The notes below the pieces were generated by a model. The model was not told the origin of the DNA and searched no databases. It worked only from the letters and a program-made list of their open reading frames with translations. Position numbers and translations under genes: made by a program. Below, in pieces: positions 10,276 to 19,577 of a stretch of 64,000 bases of DNA; within the stretch, counting starts at the first letter, position 1, and every line of letters starts with the position of its first letter. The DNA is from Flammeovirga agarivorans (GTDB lineage: Bacteria > Bacteroidota > Bacteroidia > Cytophagales > Flammeovirgaceae): the NCBI RefSeq assembly GCF_012641475.1, contig NZ_JABAIL010000003.1:932318-996317 (forward strand). The letters are read 5' to 3'.

Positions 10276-11952
10276 TTAATTTTCTATATTTTTATTAAAC
10301 TCTCCAATTTTCATAACATAATCGTCAAACTTTTCTCTATCTACAGAAGCCTTATTTTTGATCTTTACCCTATAGTTATAAATCGTCGTTACAGAGTTGC
10401 CTAACAACTTCGCAATCTTATTACTGTCGTTAATCCCTAACCTTACCAAGGCAAAAATTCTTAATTCGGTAGTTAAGCTATTTTTATTTTTAGTAACGAT
10501 GGGCTGATCTTTATCAAGTAGTTTATTAAAAGACTCTACGAAGCTAGGGTAGATATGAAGGAAAGTTTCATCGAAGTTTTTATAGAATAGTTTCATTTCC
10601 ATTTTACGGACATCACTATTCTTAATTTCAGTTAGTAATTCTCCATACTTTCTTTTAATCAACATCTTTTGGGTATGTAAACTTTGATGTTCAAGTTTGT
10701 CTATATAGTCACTACATATCTTTAAAAACTCTCCGATATAGACCTCTTTTACCATATTTGTAGTCGACAGATCAGTATGAAGTTGATTGAGCTGTTCATT
10801 CGCATCAACTAATTCTTTATTAGAATCTCTAAGCTTATTATTTGTAGTAATAGTAATATTCCTTGCCTCTCTAATGGATTTAACTTGTCGATAAATAAAG
10901 AACAAACCTATAACTAGAACTATAGTCATTATTGTAATAATAATGTTGAAGTGTTGTAATCTGCTTTTTTGTTCTCTCAACTGTACTTCATAGGATTTTG
11001 ATATGACAGGAAGAATATTTGCGATTTGAATAGCCCTTAACTTTGAATTATAGAACAAAGCATCTTCATAGGAGATATTGATGTATTTGTAAGCTCTTTC
11101 AATATCGTTTTCATGATATAATAAAAAGGCCAATGTTGCTAATGAAGCATTATCTTTTACTGCAGCTTTTAAGTCTGATATTGCTGAAAGTATCAAATAC
11201 TTTTTTTGAAAGTTTATTTTTTCTTCAATTTCATAAACTAAGGAACGTTCAAAAGCTACTGTTGCATATAATTTATGTCCCAATTCAGTCCTTGCTAATC
11301 TTTTCGAATTGATGGATAACGCTAATTGAAGATCTCTATTATCTAAAGCCCTCGTCTCTCTTATATGTAAAAACTCTTCAGAGTTTTCAGGAACATGCAT
11401 TAATATAGAATCACAATAATTAGTATAAGCTTCTTTATAACCTTCTTTGATTTTTTTTGTCGGTGAATAAAAATACAATTGATTGTACAAGTCCTTACGA
11501 ATCACATAATATTTATGTAACAGATGTGTAGACAGCTTTTTAGGATTTAATTTATCGAGTATTTCCGAAGACTCTTGATAAATACCCGCAATCACAAGTA
11601 CCTGAGCAAGATTCAACTGACTTTCATGAATTAATTCGGGTTCGTTCAATTCTTGTGCAAATTTGATCGCTTCATAGGCGAAATGTAATGCTCCATAAAA
11701 TTCAAAAACTAGATATTGATTATAAATTTCAGTGGCAAGAAAATACTTATTTCTTGTAGAAGTTGAGTCCGTTTCAAGAACTACTCTGAATTGATCTATC
11801 TTTCTATTCTTCTCTATGGAATAAGATTCTCTTTCAGCAATGGTCTGATCCAATAATGAATACAAAGAGTCTAATTGTACATCTTCAAGTGGTGCTGCAA
11901 TAAAGTCGAAACTGATAAATAGGGATAGTAGTAGTAAAAAATTCCTTTTCAT
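10276..11952 (-). CDS. Membrane-spanning SusR-like regulator (TPR, TM, DUF6377-type HTH)
   Basis: The 558-residue product has a signal peptide, a periplasmic helical TPR-type sensor (about residues 25-325), one membrane helix (HFNIIITIMTIVLVIGLFFIY, about 330-350), a coiled coil (NKELVDANEQLNQL) and a C-terminal cytoplasmic domain. That domain includes a helix-turn-helix of LuxR type (RIFALVRLGINDSNKIAKLLGNS, then TTIYNYRVKIKNKA). The layout matches the DUF6377 / SusR class of Bacteroidota, where a periplasmic domain senses an oligosaccharide and the inner domain activates the glycan locus. It lies directly upstream of susC on the same strand, with a 225-base gap that must hold the susC promoter. 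Ligand and operator are not visible. Confidence 0.85.
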   Translation of the reverse strand: MKRNFLLLLSLFISFDFIAAPLEDVQLDSLYSLLDQTIAERESYSIEKNRKIDQFRVVLETDSTSTRNKYFLATEIYNQYLVFEFYGALHFAYEAIKFAQELNEPELIHESQLNLAQVLVIAGIYQESSEILDKLNPKKLSTHLLHKYYVIRKDLYNQLYFYSPTKKIKEGYKEAYTNYCDSILMHVPENSEEFLHIRETRALDNRDLQLALSINSKRLARTELGHKLYATVAFERSLVYEIEEKINFQKKYLILSAISDLKAAVKDNASLATLAFLLYHENDIERAYKYINISYEDALFYNSKLRAIQIANILPVISKSYEVQLREQKSRLQHFNIIITIMTIVLVIGLFFIYRQVKSIREARNITITTNNKLRDSNKELVDANEQLNQLHTDLSTTNMVKEVYIGEFLKICSDYIDKLEHQSLHTQKMLIKRKYGELLTEIKNSDVRKMEMKLFYKNFDETFLHIYPSFVESFNKLLDKDQPIVTKNKNSLTTELRIFALVRLGINDSNKIAKLLGNSVTTIYNYRVKIKNKASVDREKFDDYVMKIGEFNKNIEN

Positions 11953-12139
11953 ACGCTGGTAAGTTGAAAATCAAATGTCAAAAAATAAGTCGTAGTATTA
12001 TGATATGCTTATAAAAGGCATTATAGTATCCTCTATTTTAATTAAATATTATGGAATTTGAAAATAATTGATAGAAGAACATTATACATTATGAAATAAA
12101 CATTAGATCACAGTAATAATTACAATATTCTAAGAAAAG

Positions 12140-12173
12140 AAAAAAACACCTCAAAGGAAACCTAAGAGGTGTT
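12140..12173 (-). terminator. Intrinsic terminator after the exporter operon
   Basis: On the minus strand AACACCTC (12173-12166) pairs with GAGGTGTT (12152-12145) and is followed by a run of T. It closes the TolC/HlyD/permease operon. Confidence 0.8.
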
Positions 12174-12207
12174 CGTACTAAAATAGAAAAATTATTCTTA
12201 CCTAAAT

Positions 12208-13365
12208 TTATTCAGTGATCTTTAACTTCCTATAAAGAAGAGAGAGCAATCCTATTGCAGAAATAGATCCGATTAAAATCAACATTTTAACTTGCGGAAA
12301 TATCATATTCATATCAGCATTAAAATGAAGTATCTTACGTAAAGCTTCAAGAAAATGCGTTAATGGAATTCCTTTAGAAATATTTTGTATCCATACTGGC
12401 ATAGCATTTAAAGGCCATGTAAAACCAGATAGAATAAAACTTGGAGTGGAAATCACCATCAATACTTCTGTTGCCTTCAGTTGAGATGGTAAAATCCAGC
12501 TGACCAAGCCACCCAAACATGTTAGGGCAAACATAAATACAGCAGTTAATATCAATAAAACACCATAATCAGACGGCTCTGGTAATTTAAAGAGTGGGAA
12601 CATCAATAATTGAAGTCCACCCCACAAAACCACACCGGTGATCCAATAAGGAAGTGCTTTACCGAAAAATATAGTGAAAGGGTTTTTCGTAATAGATGCA
12701 ACTTTACCAAAAGTATTTTCCTCATGTTCTTTACTATAGCTAAGTGCCATTCCCAATAAGAAAACCTGTTGCATCACAGCACCTATAATACCTGGCCAAA
12801 TAAAAGTCAGGTAATTCGATGTCGCATTAAAATATCTTGTATCATCTATAGCAAAGGCTTCCCATTGTTCTTTCGCCGTTGCTAATGGAATTCCCTGTTT
12901 GTTGAGTCCAACAATTTCGATTCCTGCATTGAGTGTTCCCAATACCGTACGAATACCGATATTTGCATAATTACCAGTAATCATATTCGCACCATTCACC
13001 TCAACTTGGATATGAGGGTGTCTCTTATAATTAATTGCACCTTCAAAACCCTGAGGAATACGAACTATCGCTTCGAAATTTGGTAGTTCATCTTTGATAT
13101 CACTTTCTTTGATCGAAACATGATCTACACTCAAGTAATAATTTTCCTCTAAAGCATCTATCACTTTATGACTTAGAGGTGAATTATCTTGATCAATTAC
13201 AGCAATACTTAAGTCTTTTACTGAAGCCTGTTGGTAGGTATACCCCACTAATAACCCAAAAAAGATAGGAGCTCCAAAAAAGACCATGACCAAAACATCA
13301 TTGGAGAAGAATAATTTAAACTCTCTCTTTACTATCTGAGAAAAGGCTTTTAATTCTTTCATCAT
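12208..13365 (-). CDS. ABC-2 type transporter permease
   Basis: The 385-residue product has the ABC2_membrane_3 layout. It has a membrane helix at residues 24-42, a large extracytoplasmic domain (about 45-185, with VKDLSIAVIDQDNSPLS and EAIVRIPQGFEG), then five or six membrane helices ending in LLSLLYRKLKITE. Such permeases span the inner membrane and work with a periplasmic adaptor and an outer-membrane channel, as in the YhhJ class. The gene is the third in an operon and begins two bases after the adaptor gene. No ATP-binding subunit is encoded beside it, so the energy source is either encoded elsewhere or absent. Confidence 0.88.
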   Translation of the reverse strand: MMKELKAFSQIVKREFKLFFSNDVLVMVFFGAPIFFGLLVGYTYQQASVKDLSIAVIDQDNSPLSHKVIDALEENYYLSVDHVSIKESDIKDELPNFEAIVRIPQGFEGAINYKRHPHIQVEVNGANMITGNYANIGIRTVLGTLNAGIEIVGLNKQGIPLATAKEQWEAFAIDDTRYFNATSNYLTFIWPGIIGAVMQQVFLLGMALSYSKEHEENTFGKVASITKNPFTIFFGKALPYWITGVVLWGGLQLLMFPLFKLPEPSDYGVLLILTAVFMFALTCLGGLVSWILPSQLKATEVLMVISTPSFILSGFTWPLNAMPVWIQNISKGIPLTHFLEALRKILHFNADMNMIFPQVKMLILIGSISAIGLLSLLYRKLKITE

Positions 13366-13367
13366 CC

Positions 13368-14327
13368 TTATTTTTTAGACATCACTAAAGTTGTATTTGT
13401 AAGCAATTGATCTGCTTTTTTCTTATCAACTGGAATCATTTTTAAGACATAAAGAGATTGATCCATCTCGTAATTAGGATTCATCGATTTCCTTGTAGCA
13501 AAAGACATTTCTTCTTGAATAGAAACAACTCTTCCTTTAAATTTTTCTTGGTTACCAAAAGCTGTTGCTACCTCTACTAATTCGTTGTTTTTATATTTTA
13601 GGACATCACTTTCATCCAATACAAAACGGAAAAATGTACTTTGGTCTGCATAACCTGAAAAGATATTATAACCTGGTAAAGCTAACTCTCCTTCCTGAAG
13701 TGAGATAGATGAAATTCGCATCGCCTTTGGCGCAATAATATAACGTTCGGATAAAGCTACATTTACTTCTTTTAAAGCTCCTTTCGCTCTTTCTAATTGC
13801 CCTAGTGCCATACGTTGCTTTTCATTTCTAACACCAGAAATGACTTCTTTTTTCTTAGCTGAAGTACCATCATATTTCGCTTTCGCCATTAAATATTTTG
13901 TTTTCACTTCATCATATTTCTGAGCAGAGATTAAAGAGTCCTCATACATTTCTTTTATTCTCTGGTAACTTTTCTCTGCAAATCTATATTGTTCTTCTGC
14001 TGCTGTGTAGGCAGCATCTACTTGATCTAATTGTTCCTTAGTTGCTCCATTAAAAGCCATTTGATATTGGGCTTTGGCTGCTTTTACTGCACCCAATGCT
14101 TGATCTAATTTTGCTTCAGCTTCTGGTAAATCAATAACCGCTAAGGTATCTCCAGATTTTACAATATCTCCTTCTTCAACATTAAGTTGTACAATTCTTC
14201 CAGGAACTTTTGATGCTACATAAACTGCTTTACGTTTTACTTTTCCTTTAAATTGATCGTTTTGAATAGGTTGAGCACAAGATGCTGCTAATAATAATAA
14301 GACGATATATGTAAGTTGTTTTTTCAT
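13368..14327 (-). CDS. HlyD-family periplasmic adaptor lipoprotein
   Basis: The 319-residue product has a lipoprotein signal ending in LLAASC (Cys 17), a biotinyl-lipoyl-like half motif (GRIVQLNVEEGDIVKSGDTL), a long alpha-helical hairpin (about residues 75-185, rich in A, K, E, Q) and a beta-barrel segment (RISSISLQEGELALPGYNIF). It bridges the inner-membrane permease and the outer-membrane TolC-like channel encoded on either side. It starts four bases after the TolC gene, so the three genes are translated from one message. Confidence 0.9.
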   Translation of the reverse strand: MKKQLTYIVLLLLAASCAQPIQNDQFKGKVKRKAVYVASKVPGRIVQLNVEEGDIVKSGDTLAVIDLPEAEAKLDQALGAVKAAKAQYQMAFNGATKEQLDQVDAAYTAAEEQYRFAEKSYQRIKEMYEDSLISAQKYDEVKTKYLMAKAKYDGTSAKKKEVISGVRNEKQRMALGQLERAKGALKEVNVALSERYIIAPKAMRISSISLQEGELALPGYNIFSGYADQSTFFRFVLDESDVLKYKNNELVEVATAFGNQEKFKGRVVSIQEEMSFATRKSMNPNYEMDQSLYVLKMIPVDKKKADQLLTNTTLVMSKK

Positions 14328-14331
14328 TGCT

Positions 14332-15789
14332 CTATTTTTGAATGTGTTCTACGTTTAAAACTCCCATAGCATCTAATAATGCTATTGCAGATGTGCGTTG
14401 ATCTGCTACAGATTGAATGTATTCTAATTGAAGTTTTTCATAATCTGAGATTTCCTCCAAAATGTCATTAACATCGGCTAGACCATTTTTTAATTCTTGT
14501 GATCGAATTTTCAACCCAGTCTCAGCTCCATCCAATTTTTGTTTTGCTACATCTACCATTTGAGTAGCAACTTCCCATTCCATTTTTTTCTTTTCAAAAT
14601 CTAAAGAAACCAACTCCTCAGCATAAGCTTTCTTTTCTCTCATCGACGAGATGGCCAATTCCGATTTTTGCACTTCTCTTTTTCGTTGCAAACCATCAAA
14701 GATTTCCCACTGCATACCTACACCAACAAAAGGAATTGGATCTACACTTGTTAAACTAGAACCACCTTGCATAACATGAGCAAAAGCTTTTGCCTTAGGT
14801 AAGGCACTATACTGTTCAGCTTTATGTTTTCTTTCAAGTGCTTCAACAGAAAAGTCAATTGCTTTAATCTCTGCTCTATTACCTAAATTGATTTCGTTTT
14901 GATCAACCCACCATACTTCAAGTTGAGGTGATATTGTTATTAATTCTTCTTTCGATAAACCCGTTAATTGTTGTAATTTTTGAACTACTAGATTTCTACT
15001 TGCATTCAATTCTATTCTTTTGGCAACAATATCTTTTTCAGCAATTCTAATTTTATTCAGATCGTAGTCTGTAGCTAAACCAACTTCTTTCGCTTTTTCT
15101 GCAAATTGCTTTTGCTTGTCTAACCTTTTCTGACTCTCTTCTAGTACAACTAAAGATTGTGCTATCACAGCTAACTTATCGTAATATCCGACAGTTTCTG
15201 TAATGATTTCATTTTCATCCTTTTGCAGCATGGCTCTTTGACCATTGGCTTTCGCTTCTGCTGCTTTGGCATAATTTGGAGCCTGCAAACCTGAGAAGAT
15301 GACCATTTCTACATAAGCATCATAAAACCATAAATTTTGATCTTTTAGGCTTAATGTTGGTTGATCAGGTACCTGCATTACCATATTACCAATGTTATTG
15401 TATATCCCTTCTATCATTGGAGTTCCAATACCAATCATAGTAGGTGGCAACCCAGAATTTGCCAAATTTGCTAACGATTGTTCTTTACTGTGTTCGATAC
15501 CTGAGATAAGACTATTCTTTTCTGTAGACATATCTCTTGAGATATTAATATCATTCAGTAGGTAAGCATAGCCACCTTTTACCCCTACCTTTGGAATATA
15601 AGTGTATAAAGCTCTTTGCTTATCATATTCTGTTGATTTAATCTCGTTTTCTTTAATTTTAAGTAAGTGCGAATGATCCAGTGCTTTTTCTACAAGATCT
15701 TTTCTAGTCAACTCTTGAGCAAATGATTGTTGAACCAGTAAACTCAATAGCAAAGTTAAATAGGATAATAGTATTCTTTTATGTTTCAT
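14332..15789 (-). CDS. TolC-family outer-membrane efflux channel
   Basis: The 485-residue product has a signal peptide ending in SFAQ and the internally duplicated, coiled-coil-rich TolC architecture. Helical hairpins such as ESQKRLDKQKQFAEKAKEVG and the matching second half (AKQKLDGAETGLKIRSQELK, NGLADVNDILEE) are visible, with a conserved GLADVND-like turn. It is the first gene of the exporter operon and provides the exit duct. The 18-base palindrome upstream at 15831-15848 is the likely control site. Confidence 0.92.
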   Translation of the reverse strand: MKHKRILLSYLTLLLSLLVQQSFAQELTRKDLVEKALDHSHLLKIKENEIKSTEYDKQRALYTYIPKVGVKGGYAYLLNDINISRDMSTEKNSLISGIEHSKEQSLANLANSGLPPTMIGIGTPMIEGIYNNIGNMVMQVPDQPTLSLKDQNLWFYDAYVEMVIFSGLQAPNYAKAAEAKANGQRAMLQKDENEIITETVGYYDKLAVIAQSLVVLEESQKRLDKQKQFAEKAKEVGLATDYDLNKIRIAEKDIVAKRIELNASRNLVVQKLQQLTGLSKEELITISPQLEVWWVDQNEINLGNRAEIKAIDFSVEALERKHKAEQYSALPKAKAFAHVMQGGSSLTSVDPIPFVGVGMQWEIFDGLQRKREVQKSELAISSMREKKAYAEELVSLDFEKKKMEWEVATQMVDVAKQKLDGAETGLKIRSQELKNGLADVNDILEEISDYEKLQLEYIQSVADQRTSAIALLDAMGVLNVEHIQK

Positions 15790-15830
15790 TATTTCTCCGA
15801 TCTATATAAAAATAAATCTTAAATTTTACA

Positions 15831-15848
15831 TGAATGAATGTTCATTCA
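15831..15848. promoter_or_regulatory. TetR-type operator palindrome upstream of the TolC operon
   Basis: Perfect 8-base arms TGAATGAA and TTCATTCA are separated by two bases, 41 bases before the TolC start codon. The size and symmetry fit operators of TetR/AcrR repressors. No TetR gene lies next to it. The TetR gene at 25922 has a different palindrome in front of it, so the regulator is probably elsewhere. Confidence 0.55.
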
Positions 15849-15991
15849 CAAATGTATTCTATTAATACGACATCCCCAATAGTATTGTTTCAAATAAGTT
15901 TAAATATTCTGAGATTTTTGATTAATTAAAATTAAAGAAATTTTCCTATTCTTGTAACTTGGATTAAAATCATACCATAAACATATATATA

Positions 15992-17230
15992 ATGCCAGTA
16001 ATTACGAACGATGCAATAGTTTTTGGTCTACTTATGGCCTCATTAGCATTCGTATTTTATACCTCATCTTTAAAGAATTCTTTTTGGTCAAAATTCTATA
16101 AAATATTCCCTCCCCTATTGATGTGTTACCTCATTCCTTCTTTGATGAGCACATTCAATTTAATCTCAGCTGATCATTCTAATTTATATACAATGGCTAA
16201 GAATTATCTTTTACCTGCCAGTTTGATATTAATGACGATCAGTGTTGATATGAAAGGCATAGTGAACTTAGGTTCTAAAAGTATCATTATGTTCTTATCT
16301 GGAACTGTTGGGATTATTTTAGGTGGACCACTAGCGATATTAATCGTATCTGTAATTTCCCCTGAAACTTTCAATGGAGTTGGATTTCAAGAAGCATGGA
16401 GAGGTCTTGCCACTCTAGCAGGTAGTTGGATTGGTGGAGGCGCCAACCAAGCAGCTATGTTGGAAATCTATCAATATGATCAATCTCTCTATTCTGGTAT
16501 TGTCGCAGTTGATATTATCGTTGCTAATATCTGGATGGCCATTCTATTGATGGGTATTGGTAAAACCAAACAGATTGATAAATGGTTAAAAGCCGATGTA
16601 AGTGCTATTGAAGAATTAAAAGAGAAGATGACTGCTTTCCAAAAGAAAGTAAGTAAGGAGCCTACTCTAAAAGATTTAATGATTGTATTAGGAGTTGCTT
16701 TCGGTATCGTTGGTTTGTCACATTTGTTGGCTCAGCTATTAAGTGGGTATATTTCATCCATTGTGGAAGATCCAAGTACGAGTGTACTAAGTAGTAAATT
16801 TTTCTGGTTAGTATTACTTGCTACTACAATTGGTGTGATTTTGAGTTTTACAAAAGCACGAGATTTGGAAGGATACGGTGCTTCTAAATTTGGTAGTGTT
16901 TGTATTTACATATTAGTAGCTACCATTGGTATGAAGATGGATGTTACTAAAACTATGGATAACCCAGGTTTATTAGCAGTAGGTGGTGTTTGGATGGCCA
17001 TTCATGTAATAATCATGATCATTACAGCAAAAATTATTAAAGCACCATTTTTCTTCTTGGCTGTAGGTAGTAAAGCAAATGTTGGTGGTGCAGCTTCAGC
17101 GCCAGTTATCGCTTCAGCATTTCACCCTTCATTGGCACCGGTTGGAGTACTATTAGCTGTATTAGGATATGCACTTGGTACTTATGGAGCCATGTTCTGT
17201 GCTTATCTAATGATGCTAGCAAGCCAGTAA
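15992..17230 (+). CDS. DUF819 family integral membrane protein
   Basis: The 412-residue product has about 11 membrane helices and the DUF819 (YjcL-like) motifs RGLATLAGSWIGGGANQAAM and GGAASAPVIASAFHPSLAPVGVLLA. The two halves look like inverted repeats, as in transporters with a glycine-rich broken helix. The family has no settled substrate. It is transcribed away from the TolC operon, and the DinB gene follows after 11 bases, so the two are probably one transcript. Confidence 0.88.
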   Translation: MPVITNDAIVFGLLMASLAFVFYTSSLKNSFWSKFYKIFPPLLMCYLIPSLMSTFNLISADHSNLYTMAKNYLLPASLILMTISVDMKGIVNLGSKSIIMFLSGTVGIILGGPLAILIVSVISPETFNGVGFQEAWRGLATLAGSWIGGGANQAAMLEIYQYDQSLYSGIVAVDIIVANIWMAILLMGIGKTKQIDKWLKADVSAIEELKEKMTAFQKKVSKEPTLKDLMIVLGVAFGIVGLSHLLAQLLSGYISSIVEDPSTSVLSSKFFWLVLLATTIGVILSFTKARDLEGYGASKFGSVCIYILVATIGMKMDVTKTMDNPGLLAVGGVWMAIHVIIMIITAKIIKAPFFFLAVGSKANVGGAASAPVIASAFHPSLAPVGVLLAVLGYALGTYGAMFCAYLMMLASQ

Positions 17231-17241
17231 ATTAAAATTAA

Positions 17242-17733
17242 ATGAATTCTCATATTGAACAAATACAAGATAACACTAACCATTTGGTTACATTTCTAGA
17301 AAATCTAGATTTATCTAATGAAAAACCAACTAAAGATCAAGAATGGAGTATTTTAGAAATCCTTGAACATATCTATATCACCGATAGAGGTATATATAAT
17401 ATGCTTTCTAAACCCACTGATTTGGTTGCCGAGTCTGATGAGATAGCGGGAAAGGGTAAGTTAGAGCATATTCTAATTAATAAAAGAGCCAATAAGGTGA
17501 AGTCTCCTGATTCATTTGTACCAAAAGGCATATACAAAGATGTAGACTCTTTTAAAAAGGAGTTTCTTGCTTTTAGAAATGCTATGGTAGATGATATCAT
17601 AAATGAGAGGTTCCTTATTGATCAAAGGATACATAAACATTTTGTTTTAGGTGAAATGACGATATCTGATTGGATTTATTTTATCATTTATCATACAAAT
17701 AGACATTTAGAACAGATAAAGGAAAGAATCTAA
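17242..17733 (+). CDS. DinB-like four-helix metal-binding protein
   Basis: The 163-residue product matches the DinB_2 superfamily, with an N-terminal helix HIEQIQDNTNHLV, then DQEWSILEILEHIYITDRG holding the first His ligand, and a C-terminal YHTNRHLEQIKERI holding two more His. The family binds a divalent metal. Some members are thiol transferases (bacillithiol type), and most have no known role. It follows the DUF819 gene closely and ends at a bidirectional terminator. Confidence 0.82.
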   Translation: MNSHIEQIQDNTNHLVTFLENLDLSNEKPTKDQEWSILEILEHIYITDRGIYNMLSKPTDLVAESDEIAGKGKLEHILINKRANKVKSPDSFVPKGIYKDVDSFKKEFLAFRNAMVDDIINERFLIDQRIHKHFVLGEMTISDWIYFIIYHTNRHLEQIKERI

Positions 17734-17747
17734 ATGCTATAAATAGA

Positions 17748-17784
17748 AAAGTCTTAGAAGTGATATACCTCTAAGACTTTTTTA
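17748..17784. terminator. Bidirectional intrinsic terminator
   Basis: AAAGTCTTAGA (17748-17758) pairs with TCTAAGACTTT (17770-17780), followed by TTTT on the plus strand and preceded by AAAA. It separates the convergent DinB and AI-2E family genes. Confidence 0.88.
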
Positions 17785-17786
17785 TT

Positions 17787-18884
17787 TTAATTCTGAACGG
17801 TTTCATCAAAGAAGAAATCATCGTCTAAATTAGTTCGTATTTGAGGGGCTCCTATATTTCCAGTCTCTGATAATAGGATGGCAATTCTTCTGGTAGACTC
17901 AAACTCCCCAAAAATAATGATCATCAATACTGTAATAGGAACAGAAAGGATCATCCCAATTACTCCCCAAATAGTTCCCCAAAAAGCTAAAGCTATTAGT
18001 ACCACTAAACTAGATACATTGAGAGAATTTCCCATCAGTTTTGGTTCAACAAAATTACCTACTATCAATTGAATCGCACCAACGGCAAGAAGTACTACCA
18101 AACCCAAGGTTGGTTCTGCTGTTTGAATAATGATAAAGAAAGCAGGAAATAAAGTCGCAATTAAAGAACCAATGGTAGGGATGTAATTTAATATGAAAAT
18201 AATAGCAGCCCAGAAGAAGGGTGCATCAATTCCAACGAAAACAAGTACCAGATAACTTAATACACCTGTGATTAGACTTACAAATGTTTTCAGTGTTAGA
18301 TAACTACTCACTAAGTTGCTCACTCTAGTAAGCAATTTCATTACTTGAACATAATCTGAATCTTTAGGATACATTGCTTTAAGTTTATCACCAAATCCAC
18401 TCTCTTCTAACAGTAAGAAAACAATGTATAGAAGTATTGTAAATGCATTGCCAAATAAACCTGTCACAGAAGATAGTACTGTTCTTAGTAGACTTGTAAA
18501 ATTGGTATCACCCACCATCTTATTTAATGAGTTGGTGATATTAATATCAAAAAGTGCATTTAGCTTATCTTCCATTAACTGTAAGTTACCGTCATAATGT
18601 GACATAGATTCTGAAAGATTTTGAATACTTACACTCATAATTTTAACCACAACAAATAAAATCCCAAAGATGGTAAGTGATGCCATGAGATTTTGTAGCC
18701 AAATAGGAAGTTTATGTTCTTTCAAACTAATCATTCCACTGATCATTGTTCTTACTTCCACTACAATTAAATAGAAAATTGCAGCAAGTATTAAGGGTAC
18801 TAAAATACTTTTCAGGTAAATCAGACAAACAACAATAATTACTAATAATAAGGCCGTTGAAGCTGCCTTAGTCACTTTATGCAT
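17787..18884 (-). CDS. AI-2E family transporter (PerM/YdiK-like)
   Basis: The 365-residue product has the usual seven or eight membrane helices of this family. There is an N-terminal pair (LLVIIVVCLIYLKSILVPLILAA), an extracytoplasmic loop with SVQNLSESMSHYDGNLQLM-like helices, and the conserved FILNYIPTIGSLIATLFP and FVEPKLMGNSLNVSSLVVLI segments. Despite the name, few members have been shown to move autoinducer-2; others export Na+ or are uncharacterised. A second family member is cut by the right edge of the window. The region upstream carries three CGAACA repeats. Confidence 0.88.
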   Translation of the reverse strand: MHKVTKAASTALLLVIIVVCLIYLKSILVPLILAAIFYLIVVEVRTMISGMISLKEHKLPIWLQNLMASLTIFGILFVVVKIMSVSIQNLSESMSHYDGNLQLMEDKLNALFDINITNSLNKMVGDTNFTSLLRTVLSSVTGLFGNAFTILLYIVFLLLEESGFGDKLKAMYPKDSDYVQVMKLLTRVSNLVSSYLTLKTFVSLITGVLSYLVLVFVGIDAPFFWAAIIFILNYIPTIGSLIATLFPAFFIIIQTAEPTLGLVVLLAVGAIQLIVGNFVEPKLMGNSLNVSSLVVLIALAFWGTIWGVIGMILSVPITVLMIIIFGEFESTRRIAILLSETGNIGAPQIRTNLDDDFFFDETVQN

Positions 18885-18945
18885 TTTATATCTTTTTTGA
18901 TGTAATAACTATTTCTAAAAAAATGGAGTAACCTTAGTAAAAATA

Positions 18946-18980
18946 CGAACAATCTCGAACAAAGCGATCGTTTTCGAACA
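18946..18980. promoter_or_regulatory. Three CGAACA direct repeats in a divergent promoter region
   Basis: CGAACA occurs at 18946, 18956 and 18975, spaced 10 and 19 bases apart, close to one and two helical turns. The group lies between the divergent AI-2E transporter (start 18884) and the small TPR-protein gene (start 19115). The phasing suggests a binding site for an activator or repressor. It may be chance. Confidence 0.3.
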
Positions 18981-19114
18981 TTATTTACAATTATTTTATA
19001 ATAACATATGATTATAATCAACTGATAATCAATGTTTTAAAAATTTATGGCATATTTATCGAATTATAGTTAGTGTGTCAAATTAATTACTATCTCACTT
19101 AACCTTACTCAAAA

Positions 19115-19528
19115 ATGAAAACTGTAATCTCAACTGTACTAGTGTCATTAATCGTTTTATTATCATCATTTGCTGTACCTACTTCTTTAGAGGAAGCTCC
19201 TACTGAAGAAAAAATGTCATTGCTAATTAAGATGGTAAACAGTGCTGAAAATAATGATTGGGAAACACTCAACAAAGCAGCACAATACTCAATTAATTGG
19301 AATGCCGATTTAGAATTAGCTAAAGAATGGTTAGATGCATCCTTAAACATCAGTGATAATGCTGAAGCCTATGAGTTACTAGGTGATTATCACTTAAGAA
19401 AAGGTGAAATTACAAAAGCTTATGGCTACTATGCGAAAGCATTACAAAAAGGTATTTTCACTTTATCGAAAAAAGATATGCACAGAATCCAACGTAAAAA
19501 TATGGTCTATGGCAGAGCTTTAAGATAA
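19115..19528 (+). CDS. Small exported protein with one TPR-like repeat
   Basis: The 137-residue product has a signal peptide (MKTVISTVLVSLIVLLSSFA) and a helical body. Residues about 88-121 (AEAYELLGDYHLRKGEITKA, then YGYYAKALQKG) form a tetratricopeptide-like helix pair, and the C terminus is basic (RIQRKNMVYGRALR). A periplasmic scaffolding role is possible but not shown. It stands alone and ends in a terminator shared with the convergent DUF2490 gene. Confidence 0.7.
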   Translation: MKTVISTVLVSLIVLLSSFAVPTSLEEAPTEEKMSLLIKMVNSAENNDWETLNKAAQYSINWNADLELAKEWLDASLNISDNAEAYELLGDYHLRKGEITKAYGYYAKALQKGIFTLSKKDMHRIQRKNMVYGRALR

Positions 19529-19547
19529 TAAATCAACTGTTTGTGAT

Positions 19548-19577
19548 AAGGTAGGAATAACATCCTACCTTTTTTTA
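19548..19577. terminator. Intrinsic terminator after the small TPR-protein gene
   Basis: AAGGTAGGA (19548-19556) pairs with TCCTACCTT (19563-19571), followed by T residues. The T run touches the end of the convergent DUF2490 gene. Confidence 0.85.

Noticed and set aside
19009-19020. Perfect palindrome TGATTATAATCA
   Set aside because: A 12-base AT-rich palindrome is likely by chance in this sequence.
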